Source of the DNA: Bradyrhizobium stylosanthis
GTDB lineage: Bacteria > Pseudomonadota > Alphaproteobacteria > Rhizobiales > Xanthobacteraceae
Direction: 5' to 3'
DNA: 64,000 bases
Assembly (NCBI RefSeq): GCF_001641335.1
Contig: NZ_LVEM01000004.1
Span: 996,100 to 1,060,099, forward strand
Both the position numbers and the translations under genes were made by a program. Below the pieces are notes generated by a model. The model saw only the letters and a list, made by a program, of their open reading frames with translations. It was not told where the DNA came from and made no database searches. Positions 52,468 through 61,050 of the stretch are shown here, piece after piece (position 1 is the stretch's first letter; every line of letters starts with the position of its first letter).

Positions 52468-53742
52468 CTAAATCTCCCGACGAGTTGTCGCTGCCCATTT
52501 CTTGAATTCAACGAGCGCTGTATGAAAATTGCCTACCTGCGACGCCAAGCCAGCGCCCTCCCTCTTGAGGCTATCCATCACGGCTAGAAGATCGCGAACA
52601 AGAGATTGTTCGGCTTGAGCGACATCGATCTTTTCTGCGCCGAAGGGCGATGAGAACGGAGTAGGTGATGAACGCACAACTTCGTATGCACTTGACTCAC
52701 CGCTTGGACTTGAGCTCGAAGTTTCAAACGCGACTTGAGCAGACGTTTCTAGTTCTTCGATATTGTCCGGCGGCCAGCCCGGCACTTCCATGCCGAGATG
52801 CAGACCCATCTGGGCCAACACTTCCTTGACCTCATTCAGCGACTTGCGACCGAAATTCGGTGTGCGGAGCAACTCCGCTTCGCTCTTCTGCACAAGGTCG
52901 CCGATGTAAATGATATTGTCGATCCTCAAGCATTCGGCCGAACGCACTGACAGCTCGAGTTCGTCCACCTTCTTTAGGAAGGCGGGGTTAAAGGCGAGAT
53001 CAGGAATGACTTCCTGTGCTACTTCCTCGGGAGGCCCTTCGAAGCTGACGAACACATTGAGCTGATCCTGCAGTATCCGCGCAGCATAGGCCACGGCATC
53101 GTCCGGCGAGATCGCGCCATTAGTCTCGATCGCCATGGTCAGTTTGTCATAGTCGAGGATCTGGCCCTCGCGGGTATTCTCAACCTTGTAGGATACTTTG
53201 CGGACCGGGGAGTACAGGCTATCGACCGGAATCAGGCCGATCGGCGCGTCTTCGAGACGGTTGCGCTCGGCTGGCACATAGCCCTTGCCCGTCGCGACCG
53301 TAAACTCGATACGAATTTCCGCGCCCTCGTCGAGAGTGCAGATCTGGAGGTCCGGATTGAGGACCGTGATGTCGCCGGTCGTCTGGATGTCGCCCGCGGT
53401 GACAACGCCTGGGCCCCGCTTTTTCACGACCATACGCTTGGGGCCTTCGCCCAGCATCTTGATCGATAGGTCCCTAACGTTCAGCAGAATTTCGGTGACA
53501 TCCTCGCGGACTCCGGCAATCGATGAGAATTCGTGCAGCACACCATCGATGCGCATCGACTGCACGGCTGCCCCAGAAAGTGCGGATAAAAGAATGCGGC
53601 GCAATACATTCCCAAGCGCCAGTCCAAATCCACGCTCAAGAGGCTCGGCTACTATGGTTGCGAATCGAGCTGGATCGCTACCGGCGGTTAGCCGCAGCTT
53701 GTTCGGTCGAATAAGCTCTTGCCAACTCTTTTGAATAGTCAC
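52468..53742 (-). CDS. rpoA: Paralogous RNA polymerase alpha subunit with altered C-terminal domain and long tail
   Basis: 424 aa from a GTG at 53742, chosen because it gives the canonical start VTIQKSWQELIRPNKL; upstream in-frame codons overlap the promoter. The alpha N-terminal domain (residues 1-235: FATIVAEPLERGFGLALGNV, LRRILLSALSGAA) and C-terminal domain (250-328: LSVRSAECLRIDNIIYIGDL, FGRKSLNEVKEVLAQMGLHL) are complete. The residue equivalent to E. coli N268 is Glu (E270) and K271 is Arg (R273); R265, C269, G296, K298 and S299 equivalents are kept. Residues ~332-424 are an extra Ser-rich linker plus helical tail; usual alpha is about 340 aa. No ribosomal-protein genes flank it. Lower G+C and flanking direct repeats suggest acquisition. 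Confidence 0.95.
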   Translation of the reverse strand: MTIQKSWQELIRPNKLRLTAGSDPARFATIVAEPLERGFGLALGNVLRRILLSALSGAAVQSMRIDGVLHEFSSIAGVREDVTEILLNVRDLSIKMLGEGPKRMVVKKRGPGVVTAGDIQTTGDITVLNPDLQICTLDEGAEIRIEFTVATGKGYVPAERNRLEDAPIGLIPVDSLYSPVRKVSYKVENTREGQILDYDKLTMAIETNGAISPDDAVAYAARILQDQLNVFVSFEGPPEEVAQEVIPDLAFNPAFLKKVDELELSVRSAECLRIDNIIYIGDLVQKSEAELLRTPNFGRKSLNEVKEVLAQMGLHLGMEVPGWPPDNIEELETSAQVAFETSSSSPSGESSAYEVVRSSPTPFSSPFGAEKIDVAQAEQSLVRDLLAVMDSLKREGAGLASQVGNFHTALVEFKKWAATTRREI

Positions 53743-53765
53743 GATCGCAAACCACAGCGAAAGCA

Positions 53766-53796
53766 AATATACTATAGGCCTATAATGCAACGTCAA
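53766..53796 (-). promoter_or_regulatory. Sigma-70-like promoter of the rpoA islet
   Basis: On the minus strand TTGACG, 19 nt, then TATATT; the spacer contains the perfect palindrome TATAGGCCTATA. It lies 24 nt before the GTG start and 28 nt inside the right direct repeat. Confidence 0.55.
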
Positions 53797-53824
53797 GGCG
53801 AATTAGTTTCATTTCCACGCCGCC

Positions 53825-53854
53825 AACAGCGGCATGATGGCATGATCGGGAGAG
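53825..53854. repeat. Right 30-bp direct repeat flanking the rpoA islet
   Basis: Perfect copy of 51846-51875 in the same orientation. It ends 13 nt before the stop codon end of the universal-stress-protein gene. Confidence 0.9.
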
Positions 53855-53867
53855 CCTGCTTGCGGCT

Positions 53868-54707
53868 CTAATGAGCCATCAGCACCGGCAAGTCCGCGTG
53901 GTCCATGATGTGGCTGGTCGCGCCGCCGAATATCATTTGCCGCAGCCGGGTGCGGGTGAAGGCGCCCTTGACCAGGAGATCGCAGCCGTCAGCCCTGGCC
54001 GCATCGAGGACCGCCTCGCCGGTGTCGCGATCGCCCAGCTCAACCCTTATCGCCTCGGCTGCAATGTCGTTGTAGCGCAGTTGCCGGATGATCCGCTCGG
54101 CGGACGGTCCCGGGACCTCCTGGCCGCCGATCACGGTGAGAACCGTTACCCTTTTCGCCAGCCGCAGCAGCGGCATCGCAAATGCGTTTGCCCGCGCCTG
54201 CTCGGTACTGCCGTTCCAGTGGATCATGATGTTCGTCGCGACGCTTCTCGGTGCGGTCAACGGCGCCAGCAGGACGGGCCTGCCGCTCTCAAACAGCGCG
54301 GATTCAATCGCACGACGGTGGGGACCCGCAGCATCGACGTCGGACCGTGCCATCACGACCAGATCGAAAGCGCGCCCATAATTTCCGACAAACTCCTCGC
54401 CCTCGGGCGCGTTCTCCAGCCAGCCGAAGCACGGCCGACCTGAAGGTGCAGCGGCCCGAGGAATGTCGTGCTTCAGCATGTAGGCTTCGAAGAAGTTGCG
54501 CATGTCGTTCAATTCGGCCTCGCTCTTCGCCTCATAGGAATCCATGAGGATGCCGGTGGCCAATTCCGAGGCCATATAGGGCGGGATGCCGAACCGAAGT
54601 GGAAAGCCTTCGATATAGGCGCCGGTGCGTCGCGCGAGATCTACGACGGCGTCGAGCGTGGATGTCATCATTGGAATGTTCTGCAGCGGGACCAAGAGCG
54701 TCTTCAT
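53868..54707 (-). CDS. Universal stress protein (UspA family)
   Basis: 279 aa from the ATG at 54707 (GGGAGA upstream). The N-terminal half is Usp-like (MKTLLVPLQNIP...LDAVVDLARRTGAYIEGFPL). The C-terminal half has NIMIHWNGSTEQARANAFAM and the ATP-loop-like GAFTRTRLRQMIFGGATSHIM. It is probably an ATP-binding stress protein. Its 3' end abuts the rpoA islet repeat. Confidence 0.87.
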   Translation of the reverse strand: MKTLLVPLQNIPMMTSTLDAVVDLARRTGAYIEGFPLRFGIPPYMASELATGILMDSYEAKSEAELNDMRNFFEAYMLKHDIPRAAAPSGRPCFGWLENAPEGEEFVGNYGRAFDLVVMARSDVDAAGPHRRAIESALFESGRPVLLAPLTAPRSVATNIMIHWNGSTEQARANAFAMPLLRLAKRVTVLTVIGGQEVPGPSAERIIRQLRYNDIAAEAIRVELGDRDTGEAVLDAARADGCDLLVKGAFTRTRLRQMIFGGATSHIMDHADLPVLMAH

Positions 54708-54812
54708 TTTCAATCTCCCGGTGTTTTCAGTGAACATTGACGTCGGGTGCCCTGCGATGACTTCACCTTGCGTCCCCGTTGCGGCCCGTCATCGACCACG
54801 AGAATGGCGCGG

Positions 54813-55202
54813 TCACACGGCCCGCTCAAGCCTCGTGTCTATCTCCAGGCGCAGCGCCGCGAAGTCGATCGGTTTGGTCATCAGGTCGGTCGCCCCGTTC
54901 GCCAGCGCCTTGCGCCTGGTCTCGGCGTCACCATAGGCCGTGATCATGATGACAGGCACATCGGGCCGGACCGAGCGCACGATGGGCAGCATCTCCAGCC
55001 CGCTCATGCCGGGCATGTTGATGTCGGACAGGATCAGAATCAGGGTGGCATCCTCCATCGCGACCGCGCGCTCCAGGGCCGCGGGCGCGGACGATGCAAA
55101 CTCCATGAGGAAGCGGCCGGCGCGCAGATCGCGCCGAAACTGCTGGCGGAACAGCGCCTCGACGTCCGGCTCGTCGTCGACGACCAAGATATAGACGCTC
55201 AA
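54813..55202 (-). CDS. Single-domain response regulator
   Basis: 129 aa receiver only: YILVVDDEPDVEALFRQQF, phospho-Asp D60 in ILSDINMPGMSG, Lys in LMTKPIDF. It overlaps the end of the histidine kinase gene by 4 nt (ATGA), so it is the likely partner. With no output domain, it must act by protein contact or as a phosphate sink. Confidence 0.92.
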   Translation of the reverse strand: MSVYILVVDDEPDVEALFRQQFRRDLRAGRFLMEFASSAPAALERAVAMEDATLILILSDINMPGMSGLEMLPIVRSVRPDVPVIMITAYGDAETRRKALANGATDLMTKPIDFAALRLEIDTRLERAV

Positions 55203-58200
55203 CTTCTGCCTCCAGTCCGCAATGGTGCCGCCAGCGTACGCGGCAGCGTAATGATGAACTCGGTATAATCGCCAGGCTCGGTATCGACCTCGATGCTGCC
55301 GCCGTGCTGCTTCACGATGATGTCGTGACAGATCGAAAGGCCGAGGCCGGTGCCCTCGCCCGCGGGCTTGGTCGTGAAGAACGGATTGAAGATCTTCTCT
55401 CTCACGTCGGCCGGGATGCCGGCGCCATTGTCGCGAATCCGGATTTCGACGGAGCCGCCGAGATTCGTCGTCGTCGCGCGCAGCCTCGGCTCGAAGCCGC
55501 CGCCGGTGGCGTCCCTTTGCTTGCTCGCCGCGTAGAATCCGTTGGAAACGAGATTGAGGACGACGCGCGTGATCTCCTGCGGATAGAGCTCGAGCGCCCC
55601 CGCGGACGGATCGAGATTTCTTTCGAGCGTGATATCGAAGCCGGCTTTTTCGGCACGCGCCCCGTGATAGGCCAGGTTGAGACTTTCCTCGACGATGGCG
55701 TTGATATCGGCCGAGCGGCGCTCGCCGGCCCCCTCGCGAGAGTGCAGAAGCATATTCTTGACGATGGAATCGGCGCGCCTTCCGTGCTGCACGATCTTGT
55801 CCAGATTGCCTTGCAGCAGGTGGATCAGCGCGTCGATGTCCTGCCTTGCGGCCTCGCCGAGCGCGGCCGAGCCCAGTCCGTCGCGAAGCTCGTCGATCAG
55901 CTCGGAGGACAGCGCAGCGAAATTATTGACGAAGTTGAGCGGGTTCTTGATTTCATGGGCAATGCCGGCGGTGAGCTGCCCGAGCGAGGCAAGCTTCTCG
56001 GTCTGGACCAGACGATCCTGCGCGTTTCGAAGCTCCTCGAGCGACTGCGACAATTCCATGGTGCGCTCGCGCAGCTCGTTCAGCAGGCGTGCATTCTCGA
56101 TCGCGATCACGCCCTGGTGCGCGAAATTCGATACGAGCTCGATCTGCTTGTCCGTGAAGGGCTTAACCTCCTGCCGGAAGATCGTGATGGTGCCGATCAG
56201 CTCATCTTCCCTCAGCATCGGCACGATGACGACGGTCCTCGCGCCGGCAAGGTCGGCAAGCGCGCGAACATTCGGGTTGCCTTCGGCGTAGGGCGGCTGG
56301 GTCCTAATGTCATCGATATGGACCGTCTGATGGGTTTTCTCGACGGTGCCGAGCCCGCTCGACGGGTGCGGACGAATGCTCTGGTAGAGCCTTGTATCGA
56401 CATAGGCTTGCGGCGCGTTATGCAGTGCGACCGTGCGAAAGCCGCCGTCCTCGTAGAGATTCATCGTGCCAAAGCCGGCGCCGCAAATGCGGGTCGCGTT
56501 CTCCAGCATCTTGTTGAAGACCGGGGTCAAGGCGCCCGATGCGCTGATGATCTCCAGCACCTCCGACGTTGCCGTCTGCCGCTCGAGCGACTCGTTCAGT
56601 TGCTCGAACAGACGCACGTTGCCGATGGCGATGACGGCCTGATCCGCAAAGGTCTGAAGCAGGTTGATCTGCTTCTCGCCGAAGGGATGTACCTCGGTAC
56701 GGCGCAGCACGATCGCACCCAGGCTCTCGCCTTCGCGCAACAGCGGCACGCTCAGAACGGTCCGAACGTTGGAGCGAATCGCATATTCACGCCCCGTCGG
56801 GAATTCGTCCCCTTCGGGCCCGAACAGGTCGTGCACGTGAATTGTGCGGCGATCGAGAATCGCCCGGCCGGTGGGCGATTCCGCACTGATCGGGCGCCTG
56901 CTCCGCACCACGGGGACCTGTCCATGGTGCGCCTTGGTAACGAGATCGTTGCCTTCCCTCAGAATGACCAAGGCATCATAGGCCTCGCAAAGCCCGCATG
57001 CGCTTTCCACGATGGCCTTGAGCACGGGACCGACCTCGGTCGGCGAGGATGCGATGACGCGCAGGATATCGGCGCTGCCCGTCTGGTACATCAGCGCCTC
57101 GGACAGGTCCCGCGTCCTGGTCTGCAATTGCTCGAGGAGCCGTACATTCTCGATGGCGATCACGGCCTGGTCGGCAAATGTGGTGACGAGTTCGATCTGC
57201 TTCTCCGTGAACGGCTGCACACGTCTGCGAGCGATCACAATCGCGCCGATGGGCTCGTTCTCGCGCAGGAGCGGAACACCGAGCGCCGTGCGCTGACCGG
57301 CCATGGTCGTGGACTCGCGCAGGCCGTATTCGGGGTCGGCAGCAACATCGAGGATCTGCACCGGTCGGCGCTCCTGCACGGCCCGGCCGGTGACCGTGCT
57401 CCGTCCGGGGGTGATGGGATGAGCCCGCAGAAACGCGATGTATTCCTCGGAGAATCCTACCGCTGCTCCGGCCTGATATTCATCGCCCTCGCGGCGCATG
57501 ATGAACGCCATCTCCGCTTCGCACAGCCGCGCTGCCGAATCGACCAGCGTGTCGAGCACGGTTTGCAGGTCGAAGGTCGAGCGGCTGATCACCTTCAGCA
57601 CGTCGGCCGTCGCTGTTTGCTGCTGCAGCGATTCGGCGAGATCGCGCGTCTTCGCCTGGACCTCATCGAACAGCCGGACATTCTCGATCGCGATCACCGC
57701 TTGATCGGCGAAAGTGGAGAGCAGGTCGATCTGCTTGTCCGTGAACAAGTTGACGGTCTTGCGACCCAGGAACAGCACGCCGATCGTTTCGCCGGATCGC
57801 AGCAAGGGCACGCCCAGGAGTGTGCGATAGCCGCCGGCCCTCTGCTGCTCGGGATAGGCGTATTCGGCATCGAGCACGACATCCTCAATCTGGACGGCCT
57901 TGCCGCACAGCAGGACGCGCCCGACGACGCTGCCGCGCCCGGCATTGAGCCGAATGCCCGCCGAGACCTCGGCCCACTCGGGCGAGAAATTGTATCGCGT
58001 CGCATGACTGTAGGCGCCGTCGGCGTCCTGCCGGACGATGGCCGCCATCTCGGCACCGCACAGCCCCGCCGCCGATTCCGTCAGCGTGTCGAGAACCGCT
58101 TGCAGATCGAACGCGGAGCGGCTGATGACCTTCAACACATCGGCGGTGGCGGTCTGCTGCTGCAGCGATTCCCGCAAGTCGTCAGTACGGGCCTGCACCT

Positions 58201-58777
58201 CGTTGAACAGCCGCGTATTCTCGATGGCGATGACGGCCTGGTCGGCGAAGGTCTGCAGAAGCTGCACATGATGCGGAGCGAAGGTCCCGGGCTCGGCTCG
58301 CGTCACGCTGATCATGCCGATCACGACGCCGCCGGCGGTGAGCGGAACGAACAACATGCTGCGAAAGCCGCGCGCGCGCGCGACGAATTTGATTTCATTC
58401 GTCAGCGCTTCCGTGTCGGGGGTCGGTACCACCTTACCCGCCTGGACGTCTGCAAAGCTCTCAAACTGGGCAATCGGCCTCGGAAACATGTTCTTCAAGG
58501 TCTCGTCGGCGGCGGAATTCGTCGGCGTGAATGCCGCCAAATGGGCCGTGCCGTCGATGAAGCGGAATACGGTCGTCGAGAAGCCGCCGAGCAAGGCATT
58601 GGCCTGCCTCGCAATGGCATCGAAGACCGGCGTCACCTCCGATGGCGAACTGGCGATGATCTTGAGAATGTCCGCGGTGGCGCTCTCGCGATCTTGTGCG
58701 GCGCGCAATTCGGCCTGGAGCCGCGCGTTCTCCTGCTGCAAATCCGCCACCACGTCCTGAGGAAGCGCGGCCATCAT
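55199..58777 (-). CDS. Histidine kinase with five tandem GAF domains
   Basis: 1192 aa, no membrane segments. A short N-terminal coiled coil is followed by five GAF modules, each ending with a FADQAVIAIENxRLF-type helix; the linkers DLRESLQQQTATADVLKVIS and DLAESLQQQTATADVLKVIS are nearly identical, indicating internal duplication. The HisKA segment carries H941 (GIAHEIKNPLN), and the ATPase domain has LNLVSNGFYAA, DNGAGIP and GTGLGLSIC. It is probably a cytoplasmic sensor of several small ligands or redox signals, passing phosphate to the coupled single-domain regulator. Confidence 0.92.
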   Translation of the reverse strand: MMAALPQDVVADLQQENARLQAELRAAQDRESATADILKIIASSPSEVTPVFDAIARQANALLGGFSTTVFRFIDGTAHLAAFTPTNSAADETLKNMFPRPIAQFESFADVQAGKVVPTPDTEALTNEIKFVARARGFRSMLFVPLTAGGVVIGMISVTRAEPGTFAPHHVQLLQTFADQAVIAIENTRLFNEVQARTDDLRESLQQQTATADVLKVISRSAFDLQAVLDTLTESAAGLCGAEMAAIVRQDADGAYSHATRYNFSPEWAEVSAGIRLNAGRGSVVGRVLLCGKAVQIEDVVLDAEYAYPEQQRAGGYRTLLGVPLLRSGETIGVLFLGRKTVNLFTDKQIDLLSTFADQAVIAIENVRLFDEVQAKTRDLAESLQQQTATADVLKVISRSTFDLQTVLDTLVDSAARLCEAEMAFIMRREGDEYQAGAAVGFSEEYIAFLRAHPITPGRSTVTGRAVQERRPVQILDVAADPEYGLRESTTMAGQRTALGVPLLRENEPIGAIVIARRRVQPFTEKQIELVTTFADQAVIAIENVRLLEQLQTRTRDLSEALMYQTGSADILRVIASSPTEVGPVLKAIVESACGLCEAYDALVILREGNDLVTKAHHGQVPVVRSRRPISAESPTGRAILDRRTIHVHDLFGPEGDEFPTGREYAIRSNVRTVLSVPLLREGESLGAIVLRRTEVHPFGEKQINLLQTFADQAVIAIGNVRLFEQLNESLERQTATSEVLEIISASGALTPVFNKMLENATRICGAGFGTMNLYEDGGFRTVALHNAPQAYVDTRLYQSIRPHPSSGLGTVEKTHQTVHIDDIRTQPPYAEGNPNVRALADLAGARTVVIVPMLREDELIGTITIFRQEVKPFTDKQIELVSNFAHQGVIAIENARLLNELRERTMELSQSLEELRNAQDRLVQTEKLASLGQLTAGIAHEIKNPLNFVNNFAALSSELIDELRDGLGSAALGEAARQDIDALIHLLQGNLDKIVQHGRRADSIVKNMLLHSREGAGERRSADINAIVEESLNLAYHGARAEKAGFDITLERNLDPSAGALELYPQEITRVVLNLVSNGFYAASKQRDATGGGFEPRLRATTTNLGGSVEIRIRDNGAGIPADVREKIFNPFFTTKPAGEGTGLGLSICHDIIVKQHGGSIEVDTEPGDYTEFIITLPRTLAAPLRTGGRS

Positions 58778-58898
58778 GAAATATCCGGGTCGCCGGCCGG
58801 TTCGGGGCCGACGTCAAAATATGATCAAGAATGCGTAGGGAATTATTCCACTCCCGGGTCCGTCCGACCAGACCTATCGTGAGTTGATTTTCAACCAT

Positions 58899-58961
58899 CT
58901 ACGCGTCAGCCGGTCGCGAAGCCGCGTAGAGGCCGAGGGTGTCGAGGGCGACAAGGGCTGC
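58899..58961 (-). pseudogene. Remnant of a second copy of the membrane-protein gene at 61051-61728 (3' end only)
   Basis: Reads AALVALDTLGLYAASRPADA then a stop, against AALVAIGTLVGLYAALRPQRAA at the end of the intact gene. The nucleotide match over GCGTAGAG...GGCGAC.AGGGCTGCCG is high with a 3-nt gap. Upstream sequence is not similar. Confidence 0.55.
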
Positions 58962-59007
58962 CGGGGCAGTACGGCATCCCGGTCCGGGCGGTACCGGCCG
59001 TGCCGCG

Positions 59008-59250
59008 CTACCCATCCAAATGGCTCAAGCCCACCATGAGATACACGGCGGCCACGCTGCGATAGCAGCGGCACATATCCGAGTGCCCTTCGCACTTTGC
59101 GATCTGTCCACCGAACGCGTAGATGATCGCTAGGGCCCAATAATGCATCACTTGGGGCTGCCAGAACGAATGGGCGATCACCATCGCCGTGCGAAAATTC
59201 GTGAGCATGGTATCGCTGGCAAAGCTCAGCAGCATCGTCCAATCTGTCAT
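59008..59250 (-). CDS. Small hypothetical membrane-associated protein
   Basis: 80 aa (MTDWTMLLSFASDTMLTNFR...HYWALAIIYAFGGQIAKCE). A strong AAGGAG lies 6 nt before the ATG. The sequence is hydrophobic with two Cys near the C-terminus (SDMCRCYRS). No family is recognised. It is divergent from the HTH-Nudix-like gene. Confidence 0.62.
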   Translation of the reverse strand: MTDWTMLLSFASDTMLTNFRTAMVIAHSFWQPQVMHYWALAIIYAFGGQIAKCEGHSDMCRCYRSVAAVYLMVGLSHLDG

Positions 59251-59325
59251 CGGCCGCTCCTTTTGGTTGGCGGCAACCGATTTATAGAAGCCGGGCGGAA
59301 GTAGTCCGTCTCTCGATGGAAGTGG

Positions 59326-61026
59326 ATGGAAATGGCTGAGGCAGGTCAGGATCGTGCGGGCGGCGTGACCCTCAGGCTTCCTCCACCCGATAAGGACTTT
59401 GCTGCGGTTCTTCGGTGGTACCTCGACGAGAAGGCTCAGAATGGTCGACTAGGGAACGGTTGGGGGACTAAGGATTTTGCACATGCCGTCGGCGTCAGCG
59501 ATCGCGCCGTTAGAGGCTGGCTGAAAGAGGATCTCCCCCACCGGGACAGGATCGAGGTCATTGCTAGAGTGTTCTTTGGAGCGAATCCGGAAGCACACGT
59601 TGACCATCGTCGATGCCTGATGGATGCGTACCGAAGAACAGAGGCCAAAGCTGCGGCGCAAACCGCACCGGCGATCACGAGCAATGCGCTCGAATCCGCC
59701 CCGTCGGTCATTTCGCTCTATGATTTGACGACCTGGGCAAAGCAAAAAGACGAGGAGCTGAAACGATCTCGTCATGCGCCGGGATTTGCAGACTGGCGCG
59801 ACGAACAATTGCAACGCCACTATTCCCAGCTGCTCGGCCCCAAGTCCAAGCTCGGACCGTTCGCGTTTCCGGCTCTTTACGGCAGATCGCATTCGGTCAT
59901 CTGCCTGCCCGGCAATCAGGTCCGGACGGAGTTCGAGCACAAGCTGCTTTTTCCAAGGTCGATTGATTCCATCGAGAGACGCGACCCAAGGCAATTTCCC
60001 AACTTATCAGGCTCCAGCGCGGTACGGTTTCCCGAAGATCTTTCGGGGGAAAAGCTGGAGTACGCCAAACTGATGATCCATGCGGGAAAGATCCGCCGCC
60101 CCAATATGATCGGCTTCGCGCTCCGGGAACTGCAGCTCGACGAGCACTTTGTCGTTCAGGATTTCAGCGCGACGATCTGCACGTATATGGAAAACGTGCT
60201 CTCCAACCACATTCTGGAGCACCGTTTGACCCATGCCTTCGGCATGCCTCCGCACGAAGCCGCCAGTTTGGTCGACAATCGTCCCAAACTCCACCTTTCG
60301 ACGAGGAATGGCGGATCAGGCCTCAGCATCGGCAAAGCCGGCGAATGCTTCCCGCTCGTCAGCGTCCAGGCACTTGTTCTCTACCGAGACGAGGGTGCCT
60401 GGAGCACGGTTCGGATCACGCGCAACGACGATGTCGCGGTCTCGCCTCGGGCGAAGCAATTTCCACCCGCCGGTGGCTTCGAGATCTTCGGCACGGAACA
60501 CGACAGGTTTGAGGATGTTTCCGACCAGTTCGACCTGAGGATCGCGCTCAAGAGAGAGTTCCTGGAGGAGTGCGCGGACGACAAGGACGCAAGCGCCGAA
60601 GGGCCAACAGGCGACATCCCCGTTTCCGAACTAAAAGGAATGCAGCGGATCGCAGAGCTCGAGGAGGCTGGAAGATTCCACATTCGCTTCCTTGGCGTTG
60701 TCCTCGATCTGATCACGTTGCGTCCCGAGTTCTCGTTCCTCATCGTGATCGAGGGGGACAAGCCCATCAGAGACCACTTTTCGTATCAGCTGCATTCAGG
60801 AAAATTCGCACACTGGCTGAAACCAAACTCGGAAGAGGCTAGGCGGCCTCGGCCGACGTTCGTTCGAGACCTGCACAAAGTCGCTCGCGAACCAAACTGG
60901 CACAACAGCAGCGTCGGCTTGATGAAGCTGGCTCATCAAGCGCTCGTACTTGAACAGGATGGTCTTCAACGCCGATTTGGTCTGGAGGAGTTGACTGCGT
61001 CGCTGGCAACCTGCTTTGCGAAATAG
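59326..61026 (+). CDS. HTH protein with C-terminal Nudix-like domain
   Basis: 566 aa (an ATG at 59332 is an alternative start). Residues ~45-85 form a Cro-like HTH (TKDFAHAVGVSDRAVRGWLKEDLPHRDRIEVIARV). The middle region is unrecognised. Residues ~345-500 look like a Nudix fold: PPAGGFEIFG then, after an 18-residue insert, LKREFLEEC, matching the G...REUxEE part of the Nudix box. Codon use is less G/C-rich than neighbours. It could be a nucleotide- or metabolite-sensing transcription factor; this is inference. It sits between an intact gene and a remnant of that gene's 3' end. Confidence 0.6.
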   Translation: MEMAEAGQDRAGGVTLRLPPPDKDFAAVLRWYLDEKAQNGRLGNGWGTKDFAHAVGVSDRAVRGWLKEDLPHRDRIEVIARVFFGANPEAHVDHRRCLMDAYRRTEAKAAAQTAPAITSNALESAPSVISLYDLTTWAKQKDEELKRSRHAPGFADWRDEQLQRHYSQLLGPKSKLGPFAFPALYGRSHSVICLPGNQVRTEFEHKLLFPRSIDSIERRDPRQFPNLSGSSAVRFPEDLSGEKLEYAKLMIHAGKIRRPNMIGFALRELQLDEHFVVQDFSATICTYMENVLSNHILEHRLTHAFGMPPHEAASLVDNRPKLHLSTRNGGSGLSIGKAGECFPLVSVQALVLYRDEGAWSTVRITRNDDVAVSPRAKQFPPAGGFEIFGTEHDRFEDVSDQFDLRIALKREFLEECADDKDASAEGPTGDIPVSELKGMQRIAELEEAGRFHIRFLGVVLDLITLRPEFSFLIVIEGDKPIRDHFSYQLHSGKFAHWLKPNSEEARRPRPTFVRDLHKVAREPNWHNSSVGLMKLAHQALVLEQDGLQRRFGLEELTASLATCFAK

Positions 61027-61050
61027 CCGAGCGCGGCGCGCGATCAAGTC

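Noticed and set aside
51846..53854. Direct repeats as a CRISPR array
   Set aside because: Only two copies about 2 kb apart with genes between; no spacers or cas genes.
55304..58882. A plus-strand open frame of 1192 codons opposite the histidine kinase
   Set aside because: It is antisense to a clear five-GAF kinase; length follows from high GC and repeated GAF codons. The translation is Arg/His/Asp-rich with no domain.
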